A stretch of DNA of 64,000 nucleotides from Moringa oleifera (GCA_021397835.1 JAJFZO010000575.1:3539001-3603000); one strand, 5' to 3'; shown: positions 1-12,227, counted from the stretch's first letter. The notes: generated from the letters alone by a model not told the origin. Program-made: numbers and translations.

Positions 1-1059
1 AGCTCATAATATCCTATTAAAGAAAACAAGCTCATAAATAAAACAAATTATATTCATTTCATTATATAACAATATTGTGCACAATAAATTAGTACCACAT
101 AAATATTTAACTTGATAGAATATTGTTACTGATTATGTTTGTTGGCATATAATATTTTCATTAATTTTTAATTAATTAATTTTTTTGGAAAATATTTTAA
201 TCATTTTATTTCAAAATCTTCAATGTGTATGTATATATATATATATATATAAATTATTTTATTGTTTGTCCACATTACATTAGCATATTTTTATATTAAA
301 TATCATTTTTTATAACAGCCTGCTTTGTTTCTAGAAATCCACTAATGGTTTTTCTTACGGGAATAATCCTCTGCACGATATTCCCGGAACTAAATTTTGT
401 AGCCAAAAAGACACCAAGCTCCAAACAGCCAGTCCTACGTAAGCATCTAACTCTCCACCAGAACTGTGTCATCAGACTCAATTCCCTTGTATGAGGCTGG
501 TCGGCTACAGAAGCAGCAATGGCGTGGAAGCCAAGCAGAGAAAATCCACAAATGTAACGTGTCACCTTATAAGGAAGGCGGGAACACCCAGCAGGCCGCG
601 TGTGCGGTTCTATGAGGAAGAGCCCCTCCACTCCGTACATTGGTTTACGTTGCAGTTCTTTCTGTTTGCATTTACACGGCTGCCAAATTCAAAATTAGGC
701 AAACCAGATAGCCAAACCAATCCAGCCCATTTTTGGGGTTCTTCTCTTTTCTTGTTTTCATGGGCAAAACCAACAACAAGATAAACACGGCAAACTTTTT
801 TGCTGTGGATGGATTCTTTGTATGGCAGCAAATGCCTGCCGCAATGGGAGTAGTAATCTTCATGCCGTCGTTGATCCTCACCGCTTCATCGAGTTTCATG
901 ATCTGAACTCGATTTTTGCCTTTTCGGGTCATCTGTTTCGCTCGATAGACTCTAGCTTTTTTCATCCTCAGCTGCCTCGAGGTGACGTTCTTGTTCCGTG
1001 CGATTCACCTGCGATTCCACCCCTTTTTTTCCGCTGTGGATCGTTTTGTGTTGATTCAA
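1..1059. other. AT-rich spacer and presumed PAPS3 promoter/leader
   Basis: The first 300 bases are AT-rich and contain a (TA)n run at about 230-252. Positions 300-820 have more balanced composition, but no open frame there resembles a known protein. An ATG at 822 opens a 93-codon frame that runs to 1103 and overlaps the inferred poly(A) polymerase start at 1060 in another frame. It would be an upstream ORF if transcription starts before it. No clear TATA box was fixed. Confidence 0.5.
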
Positions 1060-4043
1060 ATGGAAGACGACAAGTTGCTCTCGCTTCTTCAGGTAAATTG
1101 TAATGAATATCTATTATTTTCTTCTTCAAATGGGATTAGTTGATTCTCTGATCAGTATGGTTTGCGTGGATATGAAATATTTCTTCTACTGTTATTAATT
1201 TTCCCTTTGTATATCGTGGTTGGTTTCAAATTTTGTAGTATATGGTTAATGAAGGACTGGTGCTGTCTCCAGAGGAGGAGCACAAGAGACGAGCTGTGAT
1301 CGAGAAGCTTAAGAAGGTACTTTTTGTTTAGTAATTTCATCTACAACATCTGATGGGCCCCTCAGGGACATGTTCCTCTCTGGATTTGTCTGGTCTAATT
1401 GAAGTCAATCCACTCAACCAATTGATGTTCCCGCATAGTGAGAGCAAGTGAATTATTTGGAATTTGAGTTAATTCTTTAGGCATCTCTTTTTTTTTCTTC
1501 TTTATTTCCTTTATTTTGTTTTGAAATTCATCTGCTATCAAGTCAAGATGATATAGAGTCTGTAGTAGATTCAGAAACAATTTCATGTTAACATTGTTGG
1601 TGGCGAAACATGTCTGACCAATGAGGTATATTTGCTCTATTAATGACATGTTTTTCTCCAGCCAAAGCTGTTTGTGATGTTATTCACGGTCATGCTTGGT
1701 TCTTGAGTTTGTCTCTTTTTTACGTTGCCTGCTTATAGGATTTCTCACTAGAAACAAAGCTTCTAAGCTCATCTGTTGTCTTGAATTTTTGATGTTTCCT
1801 ATGATTGCGCAGATAATACTGAAATGGGTTAAGAGGGTTGCTTGGCAGCGCAAAATTCCAAAACAACAAATTGCAGCCACCAGTGCCACGATATTAACAT
1901 ATGGATCTTATGGCCTTGGTGTAATGTTCCTTCACCTACTCCTCAAGCCTGTTATGGAATTTTATCTTGACAATGGTTTTACTTGGGGATTGATCTCAAT
2001 GTCGCCTTCTAACTCAATTGGAAATGACTGTTGTTGGTTTTCTTGTAATAAAATCGTGGAAATGTTGACTGATATCTTCTCCAATTTATTCAGGTGCATG
2101 GTTCCGAGTCTGATATCGATGCCTTATGTGTTGGTCCCTTCTTTACTACTTTGGCAGTAAGCTCATCTAATTGGTTCTCCCATTATTCATTTTTCGATGC
2201 AGAAAACTATCCTCTCCAAGTCTAACGCTCTCAATTTCATGCAGGAGGACTTCTTTGTTGTTCTTCGCAACATGCTTAAGAACAGAGAAGAAGTGGCAGA
2301 GATTCACTGCGTGAAAGATGCAAAAGTTCCTTTAATGCGATTTAAATTTGATGGGATTTCAGTCGATCTTCCGTATGCCCAACTAAAAGTATTATGCGTT
2401 CCCCATGTAAGTGCACAAGCTTTTGTATTAGGTGCTACAGGTGGAAACATTGTAAAACTAATGCTGAAGCTGTTTCGTAAGCTTGTGCTTTTACATAATT
2501 GAATCTTCGTCTCCTAAATCCTTCCTTCTCTCACACTTCCTTGCACGGTCTCTATCTTGTGTTGGTCCTTGTGGGAAGTGCAGTAATGATGATTTACGTG
2601 TGTTTTCTCCCAATTAATTGTGTGTCAACTTCTTGAGTTTATCACATGCAGAACGTGGATGTACTAAATCCATTCTTTTTGAGGAACATTGATGAAACCA
2701 GTTGGAAAAGCTTGTCTGGTGTACGCACAAACAAACGCATTCTTCAGCTAGTTCCAGACTTGGAGGTTGGTTGATTACAAGTTTAGATCAAGAACTTTCA
2801 TTTCTTGTTCTTAAAAAAAGAATCCTCCAGTTACTGAATCAAATTATGTGTTCCAGAAGTTCCAATCAATGCTGCGATGTGTCAAATTATGGGCAAGGAG
2901 GCGAGGAGTTTATGGCAATGTAAGTGTGATATTTCATAGTTAAAAGCCGTTATCTGCATGGTTTCACTGTTTCATAGAGTCTAAATTCTGGATTGGTTTT
3001 CAGTTGAATGGGTTTCTTGGTGGAGTCCATTTGGCAATTCTTGCAGCTTTTGTGTGCCAAAGTGATCCAAATGCTAGTCTGAGTGTGCATATCGCAAACT
3101 TCTTCAGCACATTTGCGTTTTGGCGCTGGCCAACACCAGTTGTGCTGCAAGATGGGATGCTTCTGGCTAATGGATTTCCCATTGAATCACGAGCCTTAAT
3201 GCCTATCCGGTTGCCTTGCAGTCCATACGAGTATTGCCATTCCAATATCACCAGAAGCACATTCTACAGAATCAGAGCTGAGTTTCTCCGAGGCTACGAC
3301 TTGACAAGGGTGGGTTTTATAAGTTGATCAAAACAAATTAAGGAATAATAGAAAAAGATTGAATCTTAGTTAGATTGCCTTACAGAACGTAAACCTGCAG
3401 GATTTCTCGAGGCCTGATTTCAGCTGGCAGAAGGTATTCGAGCCATTTCCATACTCAAAGAAGTATTCATGGTTTGTCAAAATTCAACTTTCTGCATCCA
3501 ACCAGGATGATCTGGGAGACTGGGTGGGTTGGGTGAAGTCACGATTTCGAAGTCTTCTCCTCAAGGTATACATTCATTATCTTTTCCTCTTAAGAATCAT
3601 TATGACTGAAGCAAGATATACGAAGAAAGACACTGATGTTTCATCTTTTGCAGCTTGAGGAGGTGCACGGCCTCTGTGACCCTAACCCTGTAGAATACAT
3701 AAACATGGATGTAAAAGAGCCAAACATTGTCTTCTACTGGGGTTTACAAGCAGGCAGGACTAGTTTCACGGACATCGAGCCTGTTGAAGTGGACTTCTTG
3801 AAGAACATCAACAATGGTTATCAAGGTTCTAACGGGAGGATGGAGATGTCAATTGTGCAAGCTTCTCAACTGCCCAAGAGTGCAAGGACTGGTCGTGGAA
3901 TAGTGAAGGGAATGAAAGCTTGTTGGAAGATCCGTGACTACCATCAGCAAAGGGTACCCGTGCACTCAAAGCATCTGCCTTGTTATGTAGTTGGTTATGT
4001 CCCAACCAATGCAGAGACCCAGTTCCCAAGTGGTGGGGGTTAG
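1060..4043 (+). CDS. PAPS3: Poly(A) polymerase, short PAPS3-like type
   Basis: Adds adenosines to RNA 3' ends. Ten exons by splice consensus and frame: 1060-1092, 1239-1316, 1813-1920, 2094-2156, 2245-2406, 2652-2765, 2857-2919, 3004-3309, 3401-3565, 3654-4043, giving about 493 residues. The nucleotidyltransferase signature GSYGLGVHG...SDIDALC spans exons 3-4 and supplies two catalytic aspartates; the third is in GISVDLPYA (exon 5). The central domain (NGFLGGVHLAILAAFVCQ) and the C-terminal RNA-binding domain follow. The protein stops soon after that domain, without the long nuclear-localisation tail of canonical plant nuclear PAPs, as in Arabidopsis PAPS3. The start at 1060 is the only ATG after an in-frame stop at 946. 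All internal introns here are phase 0, which supports the model. A cytoplasmic or pollen role is inference from the family. Confidence 0.9.
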
Positions 4044-5039
4044 AAACTTAGATGTCTGAATCTTTCATGGTAGTTATTCTGGTTTTTCCTCGTTGCTGTC
4101 GAAATTCTTTCATTCTTGGTTCTTCTTCTCTTGTTTCCCCCTTGACATAGGCTTGCAAGATGTTAACTTGTTTTTGCATTTTCACAGAAAATAGAAGAGA
4201 CAATCAAAGTTGGTTGGTAGAAAATAGTGTTGACTGGGGGAAATTTTAGATGCAGCTTTGTGAATTCACGCCATAAATCTTTCAAAATGTGATTTTTTTT
4301 TTGCGAGTAAATGCATTTACATCCCTTCATAGGTCAATGGAATTTGTCCCACAATTTTGATTTACATGAATTTCTTCAGGGCAATGGAAAACATGACCTA
4401 GTGGTCCCTTCGCCTAGATTTCAGATTAAGCATGCTTTACTATAGTTTTGTATACAGTTATGTCAATACCTTAGAAAGTTAAACAATATGATCTGCAAAC
4501 TGGAAGTATGGGTTAGCTACTTACAGGATGGTTGATCTCTTGATGATGCTGGAGTGTGGTCTCTTCTTCTTCTTCTTGTTCTGGTTTTTCCTGTGGCTGC
4601 CAGACTGGTTATAAAATTAGGATATAAGGAGGGGAGACTTTTATACAATCTGGAACTGGTCAAACTTGTAAGATCCGCATCAAAAGCATCTTGTCTGACT
4701 AAAATAGTTTTCGAACTTTAATATTAATCTTTTGGCCATCTTAAAACTGTTTATGTTATCCAAATTAACCATCTTGACCTATACAGAATATTCCTGTTGA
4801 AAAAAGAAAGAGAGGCCATGGAAGATGACAAAGGCCATAGCTTTGAAATGGAAAAGTTTTATGAGTGCGTCTGATTGCAATGATTATGTTCATGAATACA
4901 GAGGATAGTCAGGTTTTCTGGGTATGCAGAAGATCCGCACAAACGGTGCCACATAGGTTTATTTCAGTACAAAATCTCACTCTACTATGGCAATGAGAAG
5001 AGAGGAGGATCGATGAACATGGGCACTGAATTAATCAAA
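4044..5039. other. Spacer with PAPS3 3' UTR
   Basis: The proximal part is presumably the poly(A) polymerase 3' UTR. The rest has no frame or RNA gene I recognise. It ends at the 3' side of the minus-strand inhibitor gene, so the two genes converge here. Confidence 0.5.
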
Positions 5040-5582
5040 TCAACCCAACTGATCAAGGATGCCGGACACCACAAGAGAGAGATCATGGACAGCTTTGTTA
5101 CGATTAGTAAACGGACATTTTCGTGGAAGAGGTGTCAAAGTGAACTGCTCCTCGCAAGTCTGTGCGTCGGTGGCTGCAGCTTCTGCATCATTTTTGGATT
5201 CGGCGTAGTGGTTGGAGCTCAGAGCTCCAATGGCTTCCGGGACATGGCTTGTGACTGCTGTGTGGTACACTTGGATGCAGGTGCCATAGTATCTGTACAG
5301 AAGTGGATCCATGACATTGTTGAATAACTTAAGAATGTAAGTCAGAGTGCCATTGGCCTTGGCCATGACCAGCTCAAGTGAAATCAGGGCGAGTCCTTTG
5401 ACATCTGCACTAGAGCTTCGTGGGTCTGATTGAAGAGATCGAATGCAGAGGTTGTAGTAATCTGTGTGGTTGCATGTTTGCTGTATCAGACCAACTCCGT
5501 TCGGTGATACTGATGTAGACCAACTGCTTGATGATTGGAGGATGAGAGGAAGAAGCAGAAGGGAAATCATCAAGCTCTTCAT
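5040..5582 (-). CDS. Invertase/pectin methylesterase inhibitor-like (C/VIF-type)
   Basis: Single-exon gene of 180 residues. The frame stays open 33 codons further upstream, but I start at the Met giving MKSLMISLLLLPLILQ, a typical secretion signal, as in its neighbours. The mature part has the four-cysteine pattern of the plant invertase/PME inhibitor family: Cys37-X8-Cys46, then Cys102 and Cys143, with an extra Cys156. Family members are secreted four-helix bundles that bind acid invertases or pectin methylesterases. The short DPRSSSAD element after the second Cys is shared with the 7245 gene and favours the fructosidase-inhibitor branch, but target choice cannot be read from sequence. It is the only cluster member on the minus strand. 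Confidence 0.88.
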   Translation of the reverse strand: MKSLMISLLLLPLILQSSSSWSTSVSPNGVGLIQQTCNHTDYYNLCIRSLQSDPRSSSADVKGLALISLELVMAKANGTLTYILKLFNNVMDPLLYRYYGTCIQVYHTAVTSHVPEAIGALSSNHYAESKNDAEAAATDAQTCEEQFTLTPLPRKCPFTNRNKAVHDLSLVVSGILDQLG

Positions 5583-6540
5583 TTTGCAAACTGGAAGAAC
5601 AAGAAGAGAGGAACCCACATATGATGATTTGATATTTAAGGTCTTTTTGATGCCTTCTACATATACAATTCTGATTTTCATGATCTGGGTTGCTCTGTAA
5701 CCTTGAGATGAAATCCAGGAAAGTACAGAAACAAATCAAATCAAAGCATATTGAGATCTGATACTCTTTTCCAAGAGTTGAAGTAATCTTCTTGAGGTTC
5801 ATGTTGTCAGCTGGCTTTCCTTTACTGTTACTTCTCAATTGACACTTTTCAGAATTATCTATCCTAATAAATGTTTCTCTCCCTAATAATTCTCTCAAGT
5901 AGCTCTATGAGGAAAGCCACTTTATGATATGCAGATTGAAATCATACCCAATTTGGAAGAAGATCAATCCATAAGACGATGATTCCTCAAGAAAATTTGG
6001 AAACTTATAAGCCTTCTGAGACACTGTTCTCCTTTCCATCTCTGCTGCCAATTACACCTTACCCTTATCTCACTTTCAGCTCTTCAAACATGAGAAACAT
6101 AAGAATTCATATCAGGACCAATAACATAAGAATTCTTACTTCGTCTGATCTCCGGGAAGCATAAGCAGCAGCATTGAGTACTTAATTTATCTGACATTGT
6201 TAACTGGTATAATATAAAGCTAGACATGTTCTTTTTATGAATCAATTTTTGAGAGTAAATCTTCAAAGAAATGAAACAGCTGACGATTCATATGTTCCTT
6301 TCTAAGATCCAGAGTATCAACATTTAGTAAGAGCAACATTATCAGATGTAGTCATGCATAGATGCAGCAAGCAGAGGAAAGAAACCAAATCAAACACACT
6401 ATTATAGAAAGCATCCTTTGCAGCATCTCCAAATCAGGCGAGCTTTCTCCTTTTTTCTCAGCAAGTAACATGCACGTGAAAAGAGCAGTTAGTAGTATTG
6501 TTCTTCATCTTCATCTTTCCTGCTCACCATCTTCTGCAAG
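5583..6540. other. Spacer between divergent inhibitor copies
   Basis: Contains the promoter of the minus-strand inhibitor gene. The open frames here are short and show no family resemblance. No RNA gene or clear mobile element was seen. Confidence 0.45.
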
Positions 6541-6955
6541 ATGATGTGCTTGATACCTCTAGGACTGATCTTTCTTGCTCTTCCTCTTCTGGCAAGTGCC
6601 CTTCTTCCACCATCGACCATGTTTTCAGATGCCAGATTGATAGAGCAGACAGGTACTATGACCTTTGTGTTGCTATCCTTTAAGAAATTTCTGAAAGTGC
6701 TGGGCAGATACAACATGAAGCTTGAAGGGTTATCTTACCCAGAAACCAACACTGAACACTCAGAGTTGATGTTCTGACAGCCACAACAAGATGTTAGTTG
6801 CTGACGTCCCTCAAGCGGGGTTCATGCTTTCAAGCAAAGAAACCCAAATGCTATTTCAAAAGCTTGGAAGGGAAAATCGCCTTTCACAGATATAAACAAA
6901 CGTTACCAATGACGTTGGAGTTGTTGCTGCAGCCATTGTTAACAAACTGCATTAA
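6541..6955 (+). pseudogene. Decayed invertase/PME inhibitor copy
   Basis: The start still reads as a signal peptide followed by the family hallmark LIEQT (about 6541-6650), aligning with the intact gene at 7245. At the first conserved cysteine a small deletion shifts the frame. The continuation YYDLCVAIL appears in another frame. The middle of the domain is largely missing. The 3' part still resembles DVPQA...GKSPFTDINK...VVAAAIV before a TAA at 6953-6955, but over several frames. No single frame can make a complete inhibitor. Confidence 0.8.
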
Positions 6956-7158
6956 TTCGGTTTCCGTTGGTTCATGTTATATGCCAGGTAATACCCATTC
7001 GGCTCTTCAGTTTTGAATTTCCACTTTTTGACTTAAAAGTCTTCCGGTCTACTTTCCATATACAAAAGCACCAATTTCAGCCTCAGAAATAACAGTTTCC
7101 ATTAGCAGAAACTGACGTGGTTATAAGGTTTTTAAATGCCAAAGACCCAGTGTTTCAA

Positions 7159-7166
7159 TATAAATA
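7159..7166 (+). promoter_or_regulatory. TATA box of inhibitor gene
   Basis: TATAAATA lies about 80 bases before the ATG at 7245. The equivalent place in the pseudogene copy (about 10850) reads TATGTAAATT, so the element is damaged there. Confidence 0.6.
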
Positions 7167-7244
7167 AGCATCACAGCCTTCATCAGAGTATCCTAAGAAT
7201 TTAGAAGAGTATCAATTAGCCAAAATCGAAGCGTACCAATCGCA

Positions 7245-7757
7245 ATGAACTGCTTCATGTCTCTAGCATCCATCTTCCTCATTCTTCTCCCGTTAGCAGA
7301 AAGCTCATTCAGGCCATTGGATGCCAACCTGATAGAGCAAACCTGCAAGCAGACGCCCCTCCATGACCTCTGTGTCTCTACACTTAAATCGGACCCTCGA
7401 AGCTCAAGCGCAGACACCGCTGGGTTGGGCCGCATAGTGATCGATAAAGTCCAGGCTAAGGCCACCCAGACACTGAACACCATCAATGGGCTTCGTAAGC
7501 AGAAACCAGAACTGAAGGCACCTTTAAGTTCTTGCGTTGGGTACTATGACACAATCTTGAAAGCTAATGTGCCGCAAGCAATCGAAGCTTTCGAGAAGGG
7601 AAACCCTAAATTCGCACAACAGGGGGCCCAAGATGCTGCTAATGAGGCTAATTCGTGCGAGGAATCCTTCCATGGCAAATCGCCGATCACTGCGTTGAAC
7701 AAAGCTACCCAAGATCTTTCAGTTGTGGCTGCAGCCATTGCTCAGATACTACTTTGA
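7245..7757 (+). CDS. Invertase/pectin methylesterase inhibitor-like (C/VIF-type)
   Basis: Single exon, 170 residues. Residues 1-20 are a secretion signal (MNCFMSLASIFLILLPLAES). The inhibitor domain follows with Cys34-X8-Cys43 (helical hairpin) and Cys97/Cys138, the two disulphides of the family. The ending VVAAAIAQILL is the usual C-terminal helix. Length and architecture match apoplastic or vacuolar fructosidase inhibitors, though pectin methylesterase inhibition cannot be excluded. A TATA box sits about 80 bases upstream. The gene is the intact parent or sister of the pseudogene at 10930, with which it shares flanks. Confidence 0.9.
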   Translation: MNCFMSLASIFLILLPLAESSFRPLDANLIEQTCKQTPLHDLCVSTLKSDPRSSSADTAGLGRIVIDKVQAKATQTLNTINGLRKQKPELKAPLSSCVGYYDTILKANVPQAIEAFEKGNPKFAQQGAQDAANEANSCEESFHGKSPITALNKATQDLSVVAAAIAQILL

Positions 7758-7970
7758 TTCAGTTTCTGTTTCTTTATGAGCATGAATGACATGTACTGTT
7801 CAGCTTCTCAATAAATCAATTTGAGAGCCTTCAGCCTTCAGCCCCTTCAGCCTTCCATTTTCTCTTTCCATATCAAAAGCTGTAACATGTACCACAGAAA
7901 TACTCTCTCTGTTTATGTTGGTTCTGTGGTTCAAACTTTTAATGGGAAATACTGACAGTGTCCGTATTTC

Positions 7971-10290
7971 AATGAAGGGAAAATATCATTAAATAGTAAT
8001 TATTATATAATTATAAGTTATATAAAATATTAAAATAAAAATTATATAAATTTTAAATTTAATTTTATATTAACAATTAAATTTTTATATTTAAGAATAA
8101 TAAATTAAAAATTTTAATTTATCAATTTAATTTAAATTAAACTTCTTACTTTAAATTGTTATGAAAAATTGAAAATGTTATTGTTATTGAAATAAATTCT
8201 TTACTTCATTTTGAATTCACTCATCAAATTTAAATAATTTTTTGTATAAATTTTATTTATAATATTTATTTAAAAATTTTAATAATATTAACTTTAAAAA
8301 AATATATTTTAAGGTTCAAAAAATTTTAATTTTTTATGATAATAACTTGAATATTTTTTATATTTTAAAAAAAATTTAAATCAAAAATTATTATATAAAA
8401 TTCTTAGGTTAAATATCTTCAATTTTTTAATTTTATGACACAGTTCAATTTAATCCAACTTGATAAATTAAGGTTTGATTTTTCACTTTTTAAATACGAA
8501 AATTTGATTAGCAGTGCAGAATAAATATAAGTATTTTATAGAATCTTTACTTAAAATATTAATATTTATTTTAATTTATTGACTAAATTTTTATATTTAA
8601 AAAATAATAAATTGAATCACAATCTACTAATTGATCACATAAATAATAACAATATTTGCATAATTTTTGCTCTTTTTATTTTATATCTGAATTGAATCAA
8701 TTATATATGCAATGTTTCATTTAACTTAATTTAGATTTGATAATTACAAGTAAAAACATTTCAATTTAAAATATTAAATTTTAAAATTTAAAATTTTTTT
8801 GAATAAAAAATAATTCAAATTATTGTATCAAAAAATTTCATAATTTTTTAATATTAAATATATATATATATTCAAAATTTATATTATAAAATTTTAAAAA
8901 ATAATAAAACATAATTCATAAGTCTAAAATTATTTTAATTTAAAAATTAATGATAAAATTTATTTGAATTATTTTAATAATAAAAATATTCTTAGTTTTT
9001 TATACAAATAAAGTTTAATTTAAATTATAAATTAAATACAATTCAATCTATACATTAGAATATAAATTAAAAAATAAATATAGTTAATATTTTTTATATT
9101 TATCTAATAAAAACCCAATTTAAGAGCATAATTCAAGTTTTAGAATTTGTTAAAATTTTAAATTTTACTACAGAAGGGTTTTTTTTTTTATCATCTCAGT
9201 TCACAAAGCAAACTGAAAAACACAGATAATGTGTTTATAATTTGGTCACAATTGATTGCAAAAAGACCAAATGATTGGCATCCTCTACTGAAAAAAAAAA
9301 AAAAAGGAGAAAGAGGATCAACACAAAGCAGAAAACACAGTAAATTTAATGTAAGTCTTACCTCCCCATTTGCTGATGTCTTGCAATTTATTATTTATTT
9401 TGATTAGGTATATATATATATATATATTTTGTCTCACATCTTACAAATTGAAAAATATATCAAATTTATATTATATGTAGTTAATAAGTATAAATCTAAA
9501 TAAATAAAATATAATGTAATTCTATTAATATAATTGTTTATTAACCAAGTATTTAAAACATTCAAAAATATTTTAATAATTTAACACATTAATGTAAAAA
9601 ATGAAAAAATTAATTATTAATTTTAATAAATTATTACATGCCATCATGTTATTAAAATATCAATATAATTTAAATCAGTAAAAAATTTAAATCTTTATAT
9701 CATAACTAAATTTTTTAATAACTCAATTTCACATCAAATTATAATTTGATTTAAAGGTTTCTCCCTCCCTACGAAATTGAAATTTGAAATCGCGGAGGTA
9801 CTTAGTCTTGTACAAACAATAGAGACATCCCACTAAACGTTGATGTTCTTTTAAATGTGAATATGATGATTGAAACTGACAAAAAATTTGGCTGTGGCTA
9901 GTAATATGCACAAATTTGTTGTAATTTTGTGACCCAAAATTAGATATGAACAAGGAATTAATTGAATTGTTGATTTTGATTTAAAGTATCTCTGATTGTT
10001 TAATTCAATCCAACTTTAATTTTATATCAAATCAATTTGATTGTGATTTGACCTTCAAATCAGATCCAACCACCTCTACCCGTAATGGCTTTACAAAAGA
10101 AAGTTTCATGGTGACATTAAAGCAAACACAAAGCAGTCCCCATTGATAACTTTCATTGCACTCATTAATTAAGCAGTTCATTAATTTGCTTTTCCATATC
10201 TATGCATCATAAGCCTCTGGGACCCAAAAAGCTCTGCAACTTCATCACAGCTTCACTTCAGAAAAACCCAAAGAAAATTAGGGTTCATAA
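7971..10290. other. AT-rich spacer inside the inhibitor cluster
   Basis: About 2.3 kb of very AT-rich sequence separates the two duplicated units. Related stretches such as TAAATTTTTATATTTAA...AATAATAAATTGAA recur near 8070 and 8580, suggesting old repeats. A (TA)n run lies at about 9411-9427. No coding frame or terminal repeat structure was convincing. Confidence 0.5.
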
Positions 10291-10344
10291 TTATTTTTTT
10301 TTAAAAAAAAAAAGAATCCAAAATGCCTGTAAAAAGGCTTCAAT

Positions 10345-10584
10345 ATAACTACAGACCACAAGTGCAGAAAGCCTTGAGTTCCTCAGCTGATAATTACAAG
10401 AAGGGTTTAGCTGCTGATTATCTCCCAAGCAGTTCAAGCTTTGAAGGAAACTAACCCAGAAGTTGCAGAAGATGAAGCAAATGATGCTGCTGCTGAGGGC
10501 CTGAGGCTTTTTCATGTGAAGAAGCCTTCAAATGCAGATCCCCTATCAGTTGCTGCTGCAGCCATTGTTAGGCCGCTACTTTGA
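10345..10584 (+). pseudogene. 3' fragment of an inhibitor gene
   Basis: Only the distal half of the domain is present. SSSADNYKKGLAAD (the third conserved Cys replaced by Ser), then PQAVQALKETNPEVAEDEAN in another frame, then SCEEAF and AAAAIV in further frames, ending CTACTTTGA like the intact gene. No signal peptide or first cysteine pair is found upstream. Several frameshifts make it non-functional. Confidence 0.75.
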
Positions 10585-10675
10585 TTCACTTTCTGTTTGT
10601 TTAGGAATATACATAGCATCTAAAACCAGTCCTGATCTGCTCTGATAAATCTTGATTTAGAGCCTTTGATTTCTC

Positions 10676-11620
10676 TTTCCATATTGGAATTTGGCCAAAG
10701 CAGCAATTTCAGCCACAGAAAGAGCTGTTTCCGTTCTTGCCTGGTCTGGATAAACATGAGCTTATACATGGCAGTAACTGATGCAGTCAGAAGATCTCTC
10801 TAGATATCTACATGTGAAAACGTACTCATTTTGGCCAAATTGATCTATGTAAATTAGCATCAGAACCTTCATCTGAGTACCATTGGCATTCATCAGAATA
10901 TCAATTAGCAGAAAACCATACCCATCACAATGAAGTGCTTCATGTGTCTAGCATCCATCTTTCTCATTCTTCTCCCATCAGCCCAAAGCACAGTCAGACC
11001 ATTGGATGCCAACCTGATAGAGCAAACCTGCAATCAGACACCCCTCCATGACCTTTGAGTCTCTCCACTTAAATCAGACCCTTGAAGCTCCCGCGCAGAC
11101 AGCATGTGTCTGGCTCTCACTGTAGTTGATAAAATCCAGGCTAAGGCAACTGAGACACTGAACAGCATCAATAAGCTTCTCGAGCAGAAACCAGAACTTA
11201 AGACACCATCGAATTCTTGCGCTGACAAAATACAATGCAACCTTGAAAGATGATGTGCCACAAGCAGCTGAAGGTTTGAAGAATCGCTACAAATTTGCAG
11301 AACAGGGAGCAAATGATACTGCTAATGAAGCTGATTCATGCCAGAGATTATTCCCAGGAAAATCACCTATCAGTGGAAGAACAATGGCATGCATGACCAT
11401 TCAGTTGTGGCTGCAACCATTGCTAGGTTGCTGCTTTGATCTACTTTCTGTCTCTTTCTGAAATAGATGGCATGTACACACATTCATCTCCTTAATAAAT
11501 CAATTTAGAGCCTTACATATCAATAGCAGCAATATCTACCACAGAAATGCTTCTCTCTGTGTGTCCTTTGAAACTTTTAAGGCCAAATACTGGCAATCAG
11601 TCCGTAATATAATCAATGGA
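10676..11620 (+). repeat. Duplicated inhibitor unit, copy B
   Basis: Partner of copy A at about 7050-7970, sharing upstream and downstream non-coding blocks. It carries the pseudogene at 10930. Edges are approximate because the alignment was made by eye. Confidence 0.6.
10930..11439 (+). pseudogene. Recently disabled inhibitor gene copy
   Basis: It starts with an intact signal peptide (MKCFMCLASIFLILLPSAQS) and LDANLIEQTCNQTPLHDL, nearly identical to the 7245 gene. The second conserved cysteine codon is TGA instead of TGT. Eleven codons later an Arg CGA has become TGA. After NSCAD a small indel shifts the frame; the rest (LKDDVPQAAEGLKN...ANDTANEADSC) is readable in another frame, and the normal end LLL-stop is at 11437-11439 in a third. 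The TATA region is also altered. Most of the protein is still recognisable, so the loss looks recent. Confidence 0.85.
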
Positions 11621-12227
11621 GAATAAAGAACCTAACTTAAGAATCATTGAAAATTTTCAGATTTAATTCGAAATTTTTAAAAATAATAAAATATTCATGT
11701 AAGGGTATTTTACTAGTTTTACCATTTTAAAACTGCTTCATGACTCAAAATAATATTCCAAACAAAACCTAAGTTACATATTGGTGTGTCCATATAATCA
11801 ACTGCAAAAATGCCTGAAAGTGACTTCCATTTTTTGTAAGCATTTGTTTTGTTCTTCGAACATTGTCTCTAAAGGCCCAAATGATTGGCAGCTTATAGAA
11901 ACGACGAAGAGGATCACAAAAAGCTGAAAAACAATTAAATTAATAATAAAGGTGATACAAGCATTCCCATCAACTCCAAATCAAAGCTTCACGAGCTTGG
12001 TATCAACAGACTACCAATAAAGGAGACATCACATGTGGCACTGCTCCATGTGAGAACCCACAGAAGCATGGCTGGAAAAAAACAAAACCAAGTCTAACAA
12101 ATTCTCATCTCACTAGAAAAAGGAGCCTGGCTTCACTATTAAAATAAAGAAGGTAATCCCACTACCTATATCATCATCATTAGCAACCTCCCCTCTCGGT
12201 AACTCTAAACCTCCTCCTCCGGCAAAT
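11440..12227. other. Spacer with promoter of the 12228 inhibitor gene
   Basis: The first 180 bases belong to duplicated unit B. A TATA-like CTATTAAAATAAA lies near 12137-12150, about 80-90 bases upstream of the ATG at 12228. Nothing else was recognised. Confidence 0.45.

Larger units (their letters stand above)
7050..7970 (+). repeat. Duplicated inhibitor unit, copy A
   Basis: Flanks as well as the gene resemble copy B at about 10676-11620. Upstream both have a CTTTCCATAT...CAATTTCAGCC stretch and a CATCAGA...TATCAATTAGC stretch just before the ATG. Downstream both have AATAAATCAATTT...GAGCCTT and ACCACAGAAAT...CTCTCTGT. This implies segmental tandem duplication rather than a gene-only copy. 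Edges are approximate. Confidence 0.65.

Noticed and set aside
822..1103. Open frame as the N-terminus of the poly(A) polymerase
   Set aside because: It is in a different frame from the exon encoding MEDDKLLSLLQ, has no family resemblance, and the splice donor at 1093 interrupts it. Kept only as a possible upstream ORF.
7980..9170. AT-rich block as a possible retroelement
   Set aside because: No long terminal repeats, poly-A, tandem ends or coding traces could be seen; only loose AT-rich similarity between sub-blocks.
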